The notes: generated from the letters alone by a model not told the origin. DNA of 6,593 nt from an uncultured Eubacteriales bacterium (GCA_900548625.1 URLO01000070.1:1-6593); one strand, 5' to 3'; shown: positions 1-6,192, numbered from the stretch's first letter. Numbers and translations are program-made.

Positions 1-84
1 TGGATCAACAATTACCCGCGCGAGATTTTAGGCTTTGAAACGTCCGGATCGCTCTTTGAAAGATACGTCGCCGAAGCCGCTTGA
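1..84 (+). CDS. IS30-like transposase, C-terminal fragment (5' end outside window)
   Basis: Frame 1 is open from the window edge to a TGA at 82-84 and gives 27 residues, including INNYPREILGFET followed by SLFERYV. This resembles the end of IS30-family DDE transposases, where an N-x-PR-x-x-LG-x-x-T/S segment follows the last catalytic glutamate and is followed by a short E/LF-rich tail. The catalytic DDE residues would lie to the left of the window and cannot be checked. The fragment is on the opposite strand to all other genes here and converges on the transketolase operon with only 19 bases between the two stop codons. Identification rests on a short motif. Another rve-type integrase or IS3-like transposase is possible, because those also carry an N-x-x-P-R/H-x-x-L-G segment near the C-terminus. 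Confidence 0.6.
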   Translation, partial: WINNYPREILGFETSGSLFERYVAEAA

Positions 85-92
85 AGCCTTCT

Positions 93-114
93 GAAAAAAT
101 ATTTTAGTTTTTTC
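93..114. terminator. A/T inverted repeat between convergent genes, possible weak terminator
   Basis: GAAAAAA at 93-99 is complementary to TTTTTTC at 108-114, with an 8-base loop. It covers the TAA stop (104-106) and last codons of the transketolase C-subunit gene and lies just past the transposase stop. A run of T follows the stem start on both strands, so it could slow polymerase from either side. The stem lacks the G/C core of a standard intrinsic terminator, so this is a weak call. Confidence 0.25.
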
Positions 115-1060
115 TGCTTTTACTCTTGACTTTTGCGTTTGCCTTTTCCGCGATGGCCTCGGGCGTGATGCCGTAGGCCTCGAGCACCAGCGGCGCCTTG
201 CCGCTGCGGCCGAACTCGTCCTCGACGCCGTGACGGACGACGGGAACGGGATACGTCTCAGCCAGATATTCTGCCACAGCCGCGCCGAGGCCGCCGAGGA
301 CGTTTGCTTCCTCGGTCGTGACGATCGCGCCGGTCTCCTTTGCGGCCTTCAGAACCAGCTCCGTGTCGAGCGGCTTGATGGTGTGCATGTCGATCACGCG
401 GGCGGAAATGCCGTCCGCGGCGAGCAGCTCCGCTGCCTTGAGTGCCATCTGCACGTTCATGCCGACGGCGATGATGGTGACGTCCGTGCCGTCACGCAGC
501 GTCGCGCCCTTGCCCAGCTCGAACTTGTAGCCGGGGATCGTGTCGGTCACGGTCTCGACTGCGAGTCTGCCCAGACGCATATAGGCCGGGCCGTCGTAGT
601 TCAGCAGCGCCTCGACCGCAAGCTCCATTTCGTTGCCGTCGCACGGGCAGAGCACCGTCATGCCGGGGATCACGCGCATGAGCGCGAAGTCCTCGATGCA
701 CTGGTGGGTCGCGCCGTCTTCACCGACGGACAGGCCGCCGTGGCTGCCGATGACCTTGACGTTCAGATGCGGATAGGCGACGGAGTTGCGCACCTGCTCC
801 CACGCGCGGCCCGCGGAGAACATGGCAAAGCTGTTGACGAAGGGCTTGTAGCCGCAGGTCGCCATACCGGCGGCCACGCCGACCATATCGGCCTCCGCGA
901 TGCCCATGTCGAAAAAGCGTTCGGGGCAGGCGTCCTTAAAGAATTTGGTCATGGTCGCGCCGGCGAGGTCGGCGTCAAACACGACAAGCTCGGGATATTT
1001 TTCCGCCAGGGCAGCGAGCTTTTTGCCGTATGCCTGACGAGTAGCGATCTTTTCACCCAT
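104..1060 (-). CDS. Transketolase, C-terminal subunit
   Basis: The 318-residue product matches the pyrimidine-binding plus C-terminal domains of transketolase, as found in bacteria and archaea that encode the enzyme as two polypeptides. With the N-subunit it should form the cytosolic ThDP enzyme that moves two-carbon ketol units between sugar phosphates. Visible marks are DMGIAEADMVG at 51-61, whose E56 fits the glutamate that activates the ThDP aminopyrimidine, GEDGATHQ at 113-120, MRLGR at 161-165, and IDMHTIKPLD at 223-232 opening the C-terminal domain. The ATG at 1058-1060 is preceded by GGAGGG (1068-1073), which lies inside the end of the upstream gene; the two genes are three bases apart, so translational coupling is likely. 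Oddity: the last about 11 residues (NAKVKSKSRKN) are lysine-rich, use A-rich codons unlike the rest of the gene, and abut a transposase remnant. A related ThDP enzyme such as DXP synthase is unlikely given the split layout. Confidence 0.95.
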   Translation of the reverse strand: MGEKIATRQAYGKKLAALAEKYPELVVFDADLAGATMTKFFKDACPERFFDMGIAEADMVGVAAGMATCGYKPFVNSFAMFSAGRAWEQVRNSVAYPHLNVKVIGSHGGLSVGEDGATHQCIEDFALMRVIPGMTVLCPCDGNEMELAVEALLNYDGPAYMRLGRLAVETVTDTIPGYKFELGKGATLRDGTDVTIIAVGMNVQMALKAAELLAADGISARVIDMHTIKPLDTELVLKAAKETGAIVTTEEANVLGGLGAAVAEYLAETYPVPVVRHGVEDEFGRSGKAPLVLEAYGITPEAIAEKANAKVKSKSRKN

Positions 1061-1063
1061 GTC

Positions 1064-1906
1064 TCAACCCTCCAGTTCCTTGATGGCTGCTTCCAGCTCG
1101 GCCTTGGCCTGCGCCCACTGCTCATCGTTCGGCGCCTTGCCGTGCCAGCCGGCGTTGTTTTCCATGAAGCTCACGCCCTTGCCCTTGACCGTCCTGGCGA
1201 GGATCATGGTGGGCTGGCCCTTGGTCTCGGCTGCTTCCTGGAACGCAGCGCTGATCTGGGCAAAGTCATGGCCGTCGATCTGGATGACATGCCAGCCGAA
1301 CGCCTCAAACTTCTTGTCCAGCGGCTCGGTGGGCATGACGTCCTTCGTTGCGCCGTCGATCTGAAGGCCGTTGACGTCCACGCAGGCGCAGAGATTGTCG
1401 AGATGATACTTGCTGGCAGCCATCATGGCCTCCCAGACCTGACCCTCTGCCACTTCGCCGTCACCGAGGATGGAGTAGACGCGGTAATTCTTGCCGGACT
1501 GCTTGCCGGCCAGCGCCATGCCGACCGCCGTGGAGATGCCCTGACCGAGCGAGCCCGTGGACATATCGACGCCGGGAACGTACTTCATCTCGACGTGGCC
1601 GGACATGTGGCCGTCGATGCGGCGGAACATGTGCAGCTCCTCGACCGGGAAGAAGCCGCGCAGCGCCAGCACAGGGTACAGTGCCGGGGAGCAGTGGCCC
1701 TTGGACATGACGAAACGGTCACGGTCGGGGTTCTTCGGGTCCTTGGGATCGACCTTCATCACGTCAAAATAAAGATCGGTCAGCACGTCCAGACAGCTCA
1801 TCGATCCGCCCGGATGTCCGGACGCCGCTTCATATACCATCTGCACGCACAAAAGGCGCGCCTTTGCAGCCTCCAGCCGGAGCTGCTTTTCCTTGATGTT
1901 GTCCAT
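1064..1906 (-). CDS. Transketolase, N-terminal (ThDP diphosphate-binding) subunit
   Basis: The product of 280 residues carries the ThDP/Mg-binding half of transketolase. SGHPGGS is at 29-35, SKGHCSPALY at 68-77, STGSLGQG at 116-123, and the ThDP motif begins with GDGE at 148-151 and ends with DVNGLQIDG at 177-185; D149 and N179 are the expected metal ligands. It pairs with the next gene to make one active site at the subunit interface. An in-frame ATG 17 codons upstream (at 1957) exists, but I chose the ATG at 1904-1906. AGGAAGG sits seven bases before it (1914-1920), the upstream ATG has no Shine-Dalgarno sequence, and the family typically starts close to the EKQLRLEAAKARL helix. It is first in a two-gene operon, read from the promoter at 2014-2042 through a leader of roughly 100 bases. 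Length is normal for the split family. Confidence 0.95.
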   Translation of the reverse strand: MDNIKEKQLRLEAAKARLLCVQMVYEAASGHPGGSMSCLDVLTDLYFDVMKVDPKDPKNPDRDRFVMSKGHCSPALYPVLALRGFFPVEELHMFRRIDGHMSGHVEMKYVPGVDMSTGSLGQGISTAVGMALAGKQSGKNYRVYSILGDGEVAEGQVWEAMMAASKYHLDNLCACVDVNGLQIDGATKDVMPTEPLDKKFEAFGWHVIQIDGHDFAQISAAFQEAAETKGQPTMILARTVKGKGVSFMENNAGWHGKAPNDEQWAQAKAELEAAIKELEG

Positions 1907-1913
1907 ATGAATT

Positions 1914-1920
1914 CCTTCCT
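1914..1920 (-). promoter_or_regulatory. Ribosome binding site that fixes the transketolase N-subunit start
   Basis: AGGAAGG on the - strand lies seven bases before the ATG at 1904-1906. No comparable site precedes the in-frame ATG at 1957, so the shorter protein is preferred. Confidence 0.8.
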
Positions 1921-2013
1921 TTGCCGTTGGGATGCCGCGGATGTTGGATTGTGCCATATTTAACTGCCGTTTTTCTGCGGTTCCCTTTGTTTTTGTTGTT
2001 TTCTTACCTTTCT

Positions 2014-2042
2014 ATCATAGCGCAAATGCCTGCGTTTTTCCA
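2014..2042 (-). promoter_or_regulatory. Promoter of the transketolase operon (sigma-A type)
   Basis: On the - strand, TGGAAA (2037-2042) is followed after exactly 17 bases by TATGAT (2014-2019). The -10 matches the consensus at five of six positions and the -35 at four of six. Transcription would start near 2007, leaving about 100 bases of leader before the chosen start codon. The site falls in an A/T-rich gap just past the stop of the protease gene, so the transketolase genes have their own start rather than depending on readthrough. Confidence 0.75.
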
Positions 2043-2081
2043 GTGGTTTTTTGAGAAAAGCGTGGATTTTTCGCGGCTTTT

Positions 2082-2798
2082 TCAGTTTCTCTCCCACATC
2101 TGCCGGTCAAGGCGCACATCGTTCTCCGACGCATGGAGCAAAAGCCGGTTCGCGCGCAGAAAAAACGCCAGCACGAACACATAAAAGACGACCGTTGCCC
2201 ACGGCGACGGGATGCTCAGGTCAAAATCCCAGAAGCCGTGCAGCAGCACCGGCACCGCCAGACTGCAAAGCAGGTAATAGCCCCTGCGCCGCCGCTGGCC
2301 GCTGCGCTCGCAGACCTTGGCCTCGCCGAGATAGATGCCCATGTAGACCGCGAAGAAAAAATGTCCCGGCACCGACAAGAGCGCGCGCATCACCGCCGTG
2401 CGAAGGCCGGACTCCGCCACATACAGCACGTTTTCCAGCGCCGCAAAGCCGAGCGCGGAGAACACGCAGTACACGACCGCGTCAAACCGGTAGTCAAACG
2501 CCGGATGATGCCACAAAACGGTCCGGACGGGCAGGCGCTTGCAAAGCTCCTCCGAGCAGGCGACGATGAGGAAGTTGCGGACGATCAGATTTCCGAGTCC
2601 TCCTGCGGGAAGCCAGCCGTCCAGCAGCCGCAGCAGCACGCATTGCAGCGCATACGCCGCCAGTGCCGCCAGCGCGCCGCAGCCGATGAGCGTCCACAAA
2701 ACGCGCGGCGGCTCTTTTTCGATCTTGTCCAGCCGGTACACGCGCACCAGCAGCGCCGCCGCCGGAAACAGCGCCGCCAGAAGCAGAAACGGGCTCAT
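2082..2798 (-). CDS. PrsW-family intramembrane metalloprotease
   Basis: The 238-residue, strongly hydrophobic product has about seven membrane segments (roughly 3-19, 33-56, 70-82, 105-121, 140-158, 174-190, 200-215). It shows the PrsW set of motifs: D-K-x-E-K-E-P-P at 24-31 after the first helix, EE-x-x-K at 83-87 (EELCK), FDAVVY with GFAALEN at 105-123, a helix with H146 and a following glycine at G154, and LHGFWD at 186-191 with H187. The paired glutamates and the two histidines are the probable zinc-site residues. In Bacillus subtilis, PrsW performs site-1 cleavage of the anti-sigma factor RsiW; other members have unknown substrates. No anti-sigma or sigma gene is beside it, so a role in sigma control is not supported by context. 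The start at 2796-2798 is set by GGGAGGT (2805-2811), six bases upstream. It appears to be a single-gene unit. Confidence 0.85.
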   Translation of the reverse strand: MSPFLLLAALFPAAALLVRVYRLDKIEKEPPRVLWTLIGCGALAALAAYALQCVLLRLLDGWLPAGGLGNLIVRNFLIVACSEELCKRLPVRTVLWHHPAFDYRFDAVVYCVFSALGFAALENVLYVAESGLRTAVMRALLSVPGHFFFAVYMGIYLGEAKVCERSGQRRRRGYYLLCSLAVPVLLHGFWDFDLSIPSPWATVVFYVFVLAFFLRANRLLLHASENDVRLDRQMWERN

Positions 2799-2827
2799 GG
2801 CCGCACCTCCCTTTTCCCGTTTTCGAC

Positions 2828-2856
2828 ATCATACCACAGCCGCGCGCGCATTTCCA
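2828..2856 (-). promoter_or_regulatory. Promoter of the PrsW-family gene, extended -10 type
   Basis: On the - strand, TGGAAA (2851-2856) is followed by a 17-base GC-rich spacer and TATGAT (2828-2833). TGG directly before the -10 gives an extended -10 (TGn). The start of transcription would be near 2821, giving a leader of about 23 bases that holds the ribosome binding site. Both hexamers are identical to those of the transketolase promoter. Confidence 0.75.
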
Positions 2857-2910
2857 GAAAAGATTGCCGCCGCGGCCCTTTCCGGTTCCTTCGTCTGAAA
2901 CCTCGTAGAG

Positions 2911-2930
2911 TTCGCGCCCGCAGGCGCGAA
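2911..2930. repeat. Hairpin 1: 8-bp perfect inverted repeat
   Basis: TTCGCGCC at 2911-2918 and GGCGCGAA at 2923-2930 are perfect reverse complements around a 4-base loop. Confidence 0.8.
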
Positions 2931-2944
2931 TAAAATGTCAATTT

Positions 2945-2977
2945 GTTTTGTCCGGGGGCGTGTACCTTGGACAAAAC
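2945..2977. repeat. Hairpin 2: 9-bp perfect inverted repeat
   Basis: GTTTTGTCC at 2945-2953 pairs perfectly with GGACAAAAC at 2969-2977 around a 15-base loop. A competing pairing exists: GCGTGT (2958-2963) with ACACGC (2976-2981), flanked by CCGGG (2952-2956) with CCCGG (2986-2990). The two folds share bases and exclude each other. Confidence 0.75.
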
Positions 2978-2999
2978 ACGCTACGCCCGGCAAGTGTGG

Positions 3000-3026
3000 A
3001 ATTTGTGCGCAAGCAGCGCACAAATT
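3000..3026. repeat. Hairpin 3: 11-bp perfect inverted repeat, nested in an outer stem
   Basis: AATTTGTGCGC at 3000-3010 and GCGCACAAATT at 3016-3026 are perfect reverse complements around a 5-base loop. CCCGGC (2986-2991) and GCCGGG (3036-3041) could form an outer stem around it. Confidence 0.85.
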
Positions 3027-3051
3027 ATGCGCGCCGCCGGGTGCAGCCTTT

Positions 3052-3086
3052 TCAAACGCGAACCCAGCCCCGCGGTTCGCGTTTGA
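3052..3086. repeat. Hairpin 4: 13-bp perfect inverted repeat
   Basis: TCAAACGCGAACC at 3052-3064 pairs perfectly with GGTTCGCGTTTGA at 3074-3086 around a 9-base C/G-rich loop. Confidence 0.85.
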
Positions 3087-3088
3087 GA

Positions 3089-3116
3089 GCTTGTCAAAAA
3101 CACTTTTTTGACAAGC
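3089..3116. repeat. Hairpin 5: 12-bp perfect inverted repeat with A/T core
   Basis: GCTTGTCAAAAA at 3089-3100 pairs with TTTTTGACAAGC at 3105-3116 around a 4-base loop. It directly abuts hairpin 6, sharing base 3116. Confidence 0.85.
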
Positions 3117-3157
3117 GCAAGCGCGCAGCCATTGTGATGAATGGCGGCGCGCTTGCG
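3116..3157 (-). terminator. Hairpin 6: long stem right after rnhA, probable transcript end or stabiliser
   Basis: Arms 3116-3133 and 3140-3157 pair over 18 positions with one A/G mismatch (3127 against 3146) around a 6-base loop. It begins two bases past the rnhA stop codon, which is where an operon terminator is expected. No T-run follows the stem on the - strand, so it does not have the form of a standard intrinsic terminator. It may instead protect the mRNA 3' end, or belong to the hairpin array as a repeat. Confidence 0.5.
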
Positions 3158-3159
3158 TG

Positions 3160-3597
3160 TTACTTGCGCTTTTTCCACTCCGCGACGGCCTGCTGGTCGC
3201 AGCGGTTGTTTTTTTCGTTCGACTCGTGCCCCTTGACCCAGTGATAGTGCATCTCGTGCTGCCCCACAAGGCCGAGGAGCATGTCCCAGAGGTCGGGATT
3301 CAGCGCGGGCTTCTTGTCGGATTTGACCCAGCCCTTTCGCTTCCAGCCCCACGCCCAGCCCTTTTCGAGCGCGTCAATGACATATTTCGAGTCGGAATAC
3401 AGCTCCACGGTACACGGCTCCTTCAGCGCCAGCAGCGCCGAAATCACGGCGGTCAGCTCCATACGGTTGTTGGTCGTGCTGTCCTCGCCGCCGGAGATCA
3501 TTTTTTCCACACCGTTGTACTCCAGGATCGCCGCCCAGCCGCCCGGCCCCGGATTTCCGGAGCAGGCGCCGTCGGTGTAAATGGTGACTGTTTTCAT
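3160..3597 (-). CDS. rnhA: Ribonuclease HI
   Basis: The 145-residue product is a full-length type 1 RNase H, a cytosolic endonuclease that cuts the RNA strand of RNA-DNA hybrids and so removes R-loops and primer RNA. The catalytic set is complete: D9 in YTDGACSGNPGPGG, E47 in TNNRMEL, D69 in LYSDSKYV, and D134, with H124 in WVKGHE; this parallels D10, E48, D70, H124 and D134 of the Escherichia coli enzyme. The basic, tryptophan-rich segment at about 80-96 (WAWGWKRKGW) corresponds to the handle region that helps bind hybrid substrates. The start at 3595-3597 follows GAAGGA (3605-3610), formed by the last two codons of gyrA. The four-base gap to gyrA indicates one transcript with coupled translation. 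There is no extra N-terminal hybrid-binding domain. Confidence 0.97.
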   Translation of the reverse strand: MKTVTIYTDGACSGNPGPGGWAAILEYNGVEKMISGGEDSTTNNRMELTAVISALLALKEPCTVELYSDSKYVIDALEKGWAWGWKRKGWVKSDKKPALNPDLWDMLLGLVGQHEMHYHWVKGHESNEKNNRCDQQAVAEWKKRK

Positions 3598-3601
3598 GGG
3601 G

Positions 3602-6148
3602 TTATCCTTCGCTCTCCGGCGCTTCGGCGGCCGTCTGCGGCGCGTCCGAGGTCTCGTCCGCGTCTTCTTCTTCCTTTTCGACCGGGTCGAGGGAGATCAC
3701 GCGGCCGCCCTCCTCCAGACGCATCAGGATCACGCCCTGCGTGTCGCGCTTGTAGATGTTGATGTCGGAGACCGCCATGCGGATGAGCACGCCGCCGGAC
3801 TCGATGAGCATGACGTCATCGTCGTCTCCGACGACCGCAACGCCCGCCACACGGCCGGTCTTTGCCGTCAGATTGTAGTTCTTCAGACCCTTGCCGCCGC
3901 GAAGCTGCGGGCTGCGCTGGCCGTTTTCGCCAAGACGCATGTATTCCGCGATCTCCGTCCGCTTGCCGTAGCCAAGCTCGGTGACGGTCAGAAGCTGCTT
4001 GCCCTCCTCGGCAATGCCCGCGCCGACCACATAGTCGCCCTCGGACAGCGCGATGCCGCGCACGCCCGCCGCGTCGCGTCCCATGACGCGCACGTCGCTT
4101 TCGCTGAAGCAGATCGCCATGCCGTCCGCCGTTGCAAGCAGGATGTTCTGCTCGCCGTTTGTTTTCATGACCGCGATCAGCTCGTCTCCATCGGCCAGCG
4201 TCAGCGCGCGGATGCCCGCCTTTCTCGCGGTGTTCAGGCTTTGCAGCGACACGCGCTTGACCGTGCCCTGTCTTGTGACGAACATCAGGTTGTCCTCGTC
4301 AAAATCGCGCACGGTCAGACCCGCCGTGACCTTTTCGCCCGGCTCAAGCGGCAGGATGTTGACGATGTTCGTGCCCTTTGCCACGCGCCCGCCCTCGGGT
4401 ATCTGATAACCCTTGCGGCGATGGACGCGGCCCATGCTCGTGAAGAACAGAATGTAATCGTGCGTCGAGGCGGAGAACACGCCCTCGACAAAGTCCTCCT
4501 CCTTGAGCGTCTGACCCGTCACGCCGCGGCCGCCGCGCTTCTGGCTGCGGTAGGTCGCTGCCGGGACGCGCTTGATATAGCCCGCGTGAGAGAGGGTAAA
4601 GACGCACTGCTCCTCCTCGATCAGATCCTCGATGTCGATCTCGTCCTCGACGTCCTGAATTTCGGTCAGGCGGTCGTCGCCGAAGCGGTCGCGGATGGCG
4701 GTCAGCTCGTCCTTCAGGACGCCCTTGAGCATTTCCTCGTTGGAAAGCAGCTCGCGGTAGTACGCGATGCGCTTTTCCAGCTCGTTATATTCGTTCTGGA
4801 GCTTCTCGCGCTCCAGACCCTGCAGGCGCTTGAGCTGCATGTCGAGCACGACCTGTGCCTGAATCTCGGACAGGTCAAAGCGCGCCATCAGGCGCTCCTT
4901 TGCATCGTCATAGCTCTCGCGGATGGTCTTGATGACCTCGTCGATGTTCTCCTCCGCGATCAGCAGCCCCTCGAGCACATGCTGGCGCTCGAGCGCTTTT
5001 TTGAGGTCGTACTGCGTCCGGCGGGTGATGATCTGCTCCTGATAGCGGAGATACTCGTCGAGAATGTGGCGCAGAGACAGGATACGCGGCTGCGACTGGT
5101 TGTTGACCAGCGCCAGCATCGTCACGCCGAAGGTGGTCTGCATCTGCGTCTGCGCGTACAGGCGGTTGAGCACGACCTGCGGATTTGCGTCCTTTTTCAG
5201 CTCGATGACGATGCGCATACCGTTGCGGTCGGTCTCGTCGCGGATGTCGGAGATGCCGTCAAGGCGCTTGTCGCGCACCTGCTCCGCCATGGCGGCGATC
5301 AGCATCCGCTTGTTGACCTGATAGGGAAGCTCGGTCACGATGATGCGCTCGCGGCCCTGGCCGTATTCCTCAAATTCCGCGCGGGCGCGGACGGTGATCT
5401 TGCCGCGGCCCGTCGAGTAGGCGGCGCGGATGCCGCTGCGGCCCATGATGATGCCCTTGGTGGGAAAGTCGGGTCCCTTGATGTACTCCATCAGATCCGC
5501 CAGCTCCGCCTCGGGATTGTCGAGGATGCAGATGCAGGCGTCGATGACCTCGCGCAGGTTGTGCGGCGGGATGTTCGTTGCCATGCCGACGGCGATGCCC
5601 GCCGAGCCGTTGACCAGCAGGTTCGGGAAGCGCGAGGGCAGCACGCGCGGCTCTTTTCTCGATTCGTCGAAGTTCGGGTCCCAATCGACCGTGTCCTTGT
5701 CGATGTCGCGGAGCATCTCGTTCGAGAGCTTGGACATGCGTGCCTCGGTATAACGGTAGGCTGCGGGGGGGTCGCCGTCCACGGAGCCGAAGTTGCCGTG
5801 TCCGTCAACCAGCGGATAGCGCATGGAGAAATCCTGCGCCAGACGCACCATTGCGTCATAGACCGACGCGTCGCCGTGCGGATGATACCGGCCCAGCACG
5901 TCGCCCACGCAGGTCGCGGATTTCTTAAACGGCTTGTCCGCCGTCAGGTTGTCCTCATACATGGCGTAGAGAATACGCCGGTGCACGGGCTTGAGACCGT
6001 CGCGCACATCGGGCAGCGCGCGGCCGACAATGACAGACATCGCGTAGTCGATGTACGAGCTTTTCATCTCATGGACAAGCTCAGACTCCACGATGGTCTG
6101 CTCCGGGAACAGAATGTCCTCGGGCTTATAGTCTTTCTTATGTGCCAT
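3602..6148 (-). CDS. gyrA: DNA gyrase subunit A
   Basis: The 848-residue product is the breakage-reunion subunit of the A2B2 gyrase, which introduces negative supercoils using ATP hydrolysed by GyrB. The N-terminal winged-helix/tower part contains the catalytic Y133 in AAYRYTEARM, flanked by R132, and the quinolone-resistance region HPHGDASVYD at 89-98. A coiled-coil region rich in E/K/R follows at about 370-480. The GyrA-box Q536-KRGGRG starts the C-terminal beta-propeller that wraps DNA, which separates GyrA from ParC. An acidic tail ends the protein (EKEEEDADE onwards). Position 94, equivalent to E. coli S83, is alanine and the next residue is serine, as in Mycobacterium tuberculosis. AGGAG at 6159-6163 precedes the ATG with a rather long 10-base spacing. 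gyrB is not next to it in this window; rnhA follows in the same transcript. No clear promoter is visible just upstream. Confidence 0.98.
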   Translation of the reverse strand: MAHKKDYKPEDILFPEQTIVESELVHEMKSSYIDYAMSVIVGRALPDVRDGLKPVHRRILYAMYEDNLTADKPFKKSATCVGDVLGRYHPHGDASVYDAMVRLAQDFSMRYPLVDGHGNFGSVDGDPPAAYRYTEARMSKLSNEMLRDIDKDTVDWDPNFDESRKEPRVLPSRFPNLLVNGSAGIAVGMATNIPPHNLREVIDACICILDNPEAELADLMEYIKGPDFPTKGIIMGRSGIRAAYSTGRGKITVRARAEFEEYGQGRERIIVTELPYQVNKRMLIAAMAEQVRDKRLDGISDIRDETDRNGMRIVIELKKDANPQVVLNRLYAQTQMQTTFGVTMLALVNNQSQPRILSLRHILDEYLRYQEQIITRRTQYDLKKALERQHVLEGLLIAEENIDEVIKTIRESYDDAKERLMARFDLSEIQAQVVLDMQLKRLQGLEREKLQNEYNELEKRIAYYRELLSNEEMLKGVLKDELTAIRDRFGDDRLTEIQDVEDEIDIEDLIEEEQCVFTLSHAGYIKRVPAATYRSQKRGGRGVTGQTLKEEDFVEGVFSASTHDYILFFTSMGRVHRRKGYQIPEGGRVAKGTNIVNILPLEPGEKVTAGLTVRDFDEDNLMFVTRQGTVKRVSLQSLNTARKAGIRALTLADGDELIAVMKTNGEQNILLATADGMAICFSESDVRVMGRDAAGVRGIALSEGDYVVGAGIAEEGKQLLTVTELGYGKRTEIAEYMRLGENGQRSPQLRGGKGLKNYNLTAKTGRVAGVAVVGDDDDVMLIESGGVLIRMAVSDINIYKRDTQGVILMRLEEGGRVISLDPVEKEEEDADETSDAPQTAAEAPESEG

Positions 6149-6192
6149 AGTTTATAGTCTCCTTTGGAAAGGATCGGAGTTTGCTTTGCGGA

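Larger units (their letters stand above)
2857..3159. other. Non-coding gap between rnhA and the protease gene, packed with hairpins
   Basis: No open frame here has a plausible start, ribosome binding site or protein-like composition. From 2911 to 3157 there are six consecutive inverted repeats with stems of 8, 9, 11, 13, 12 and 18 base pairs; about 140 of 247 bases are in stem arms. The part from 2857 to 2910 holds nothing I recognise beyond the upstream flank of the protease promoter. On the - strand the array lies downstream of gyrA-rnhA, so it would form the 3' tail of that transcript if transcription continues. Confidence 0.75.

Noticed and set aside
1907..1957. A 17-residue N-terminal extension of the transketolase N-subunit
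   Set aside because: The upstream ATG lacks a Shine-Dalgarno sequence, whereas the internal ATG at 1904-1906 has a strong one at good spacing and matches the usual family start.
230..1963. An open frame of 577 codons on the + strand across both transketolase genes
   Set aside because: Same codon-register effect: both transketolase genes share one reading frame and lack the codons that would make antisense stops. The product has low-complexity His/Ala/Val/Asp composition.
2043..2081. An intrinsic terminator just after the protease gene
   Set aside because: Only a short A/T-rich complementarity (AAAAGC with GCTTTT) is present, without a G/C stem, so I did not call it.
2911..2941. A promoter starting at TTGACA (2936-2941, - strand)
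   Set aside because: The -35 hexamer is perfect, but the position 17 bases downstream falls in the GC-only stem of hairpin 1, with no -10-like sequence.
2911..3157. A CRISPR array
   Set aside because: The hairpins have different sequences and there is no repeated direct repeat with equal-length spacers.
2829..3352. Several 100-150 residue frames on both strands in the rnhA-protease gap
   Set aside because: They run through the hairpin array and into rnhA in other frames, have no ribosome binding sites, and look like translated GC-rich palindromes.
3581..6157. An open frame of 858 codons on the + strand across the whole of gyrA
   Set aside because: It is in exact codon register opposite gyrA. 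It stays open because gyrA avoids TTA, CTA and TCA codons, which would read as stops on the other strand. The translation is histidine-, alanine- and aspartate-rich with no recognisable domain, while the - strand product is unmistakably GyrA.
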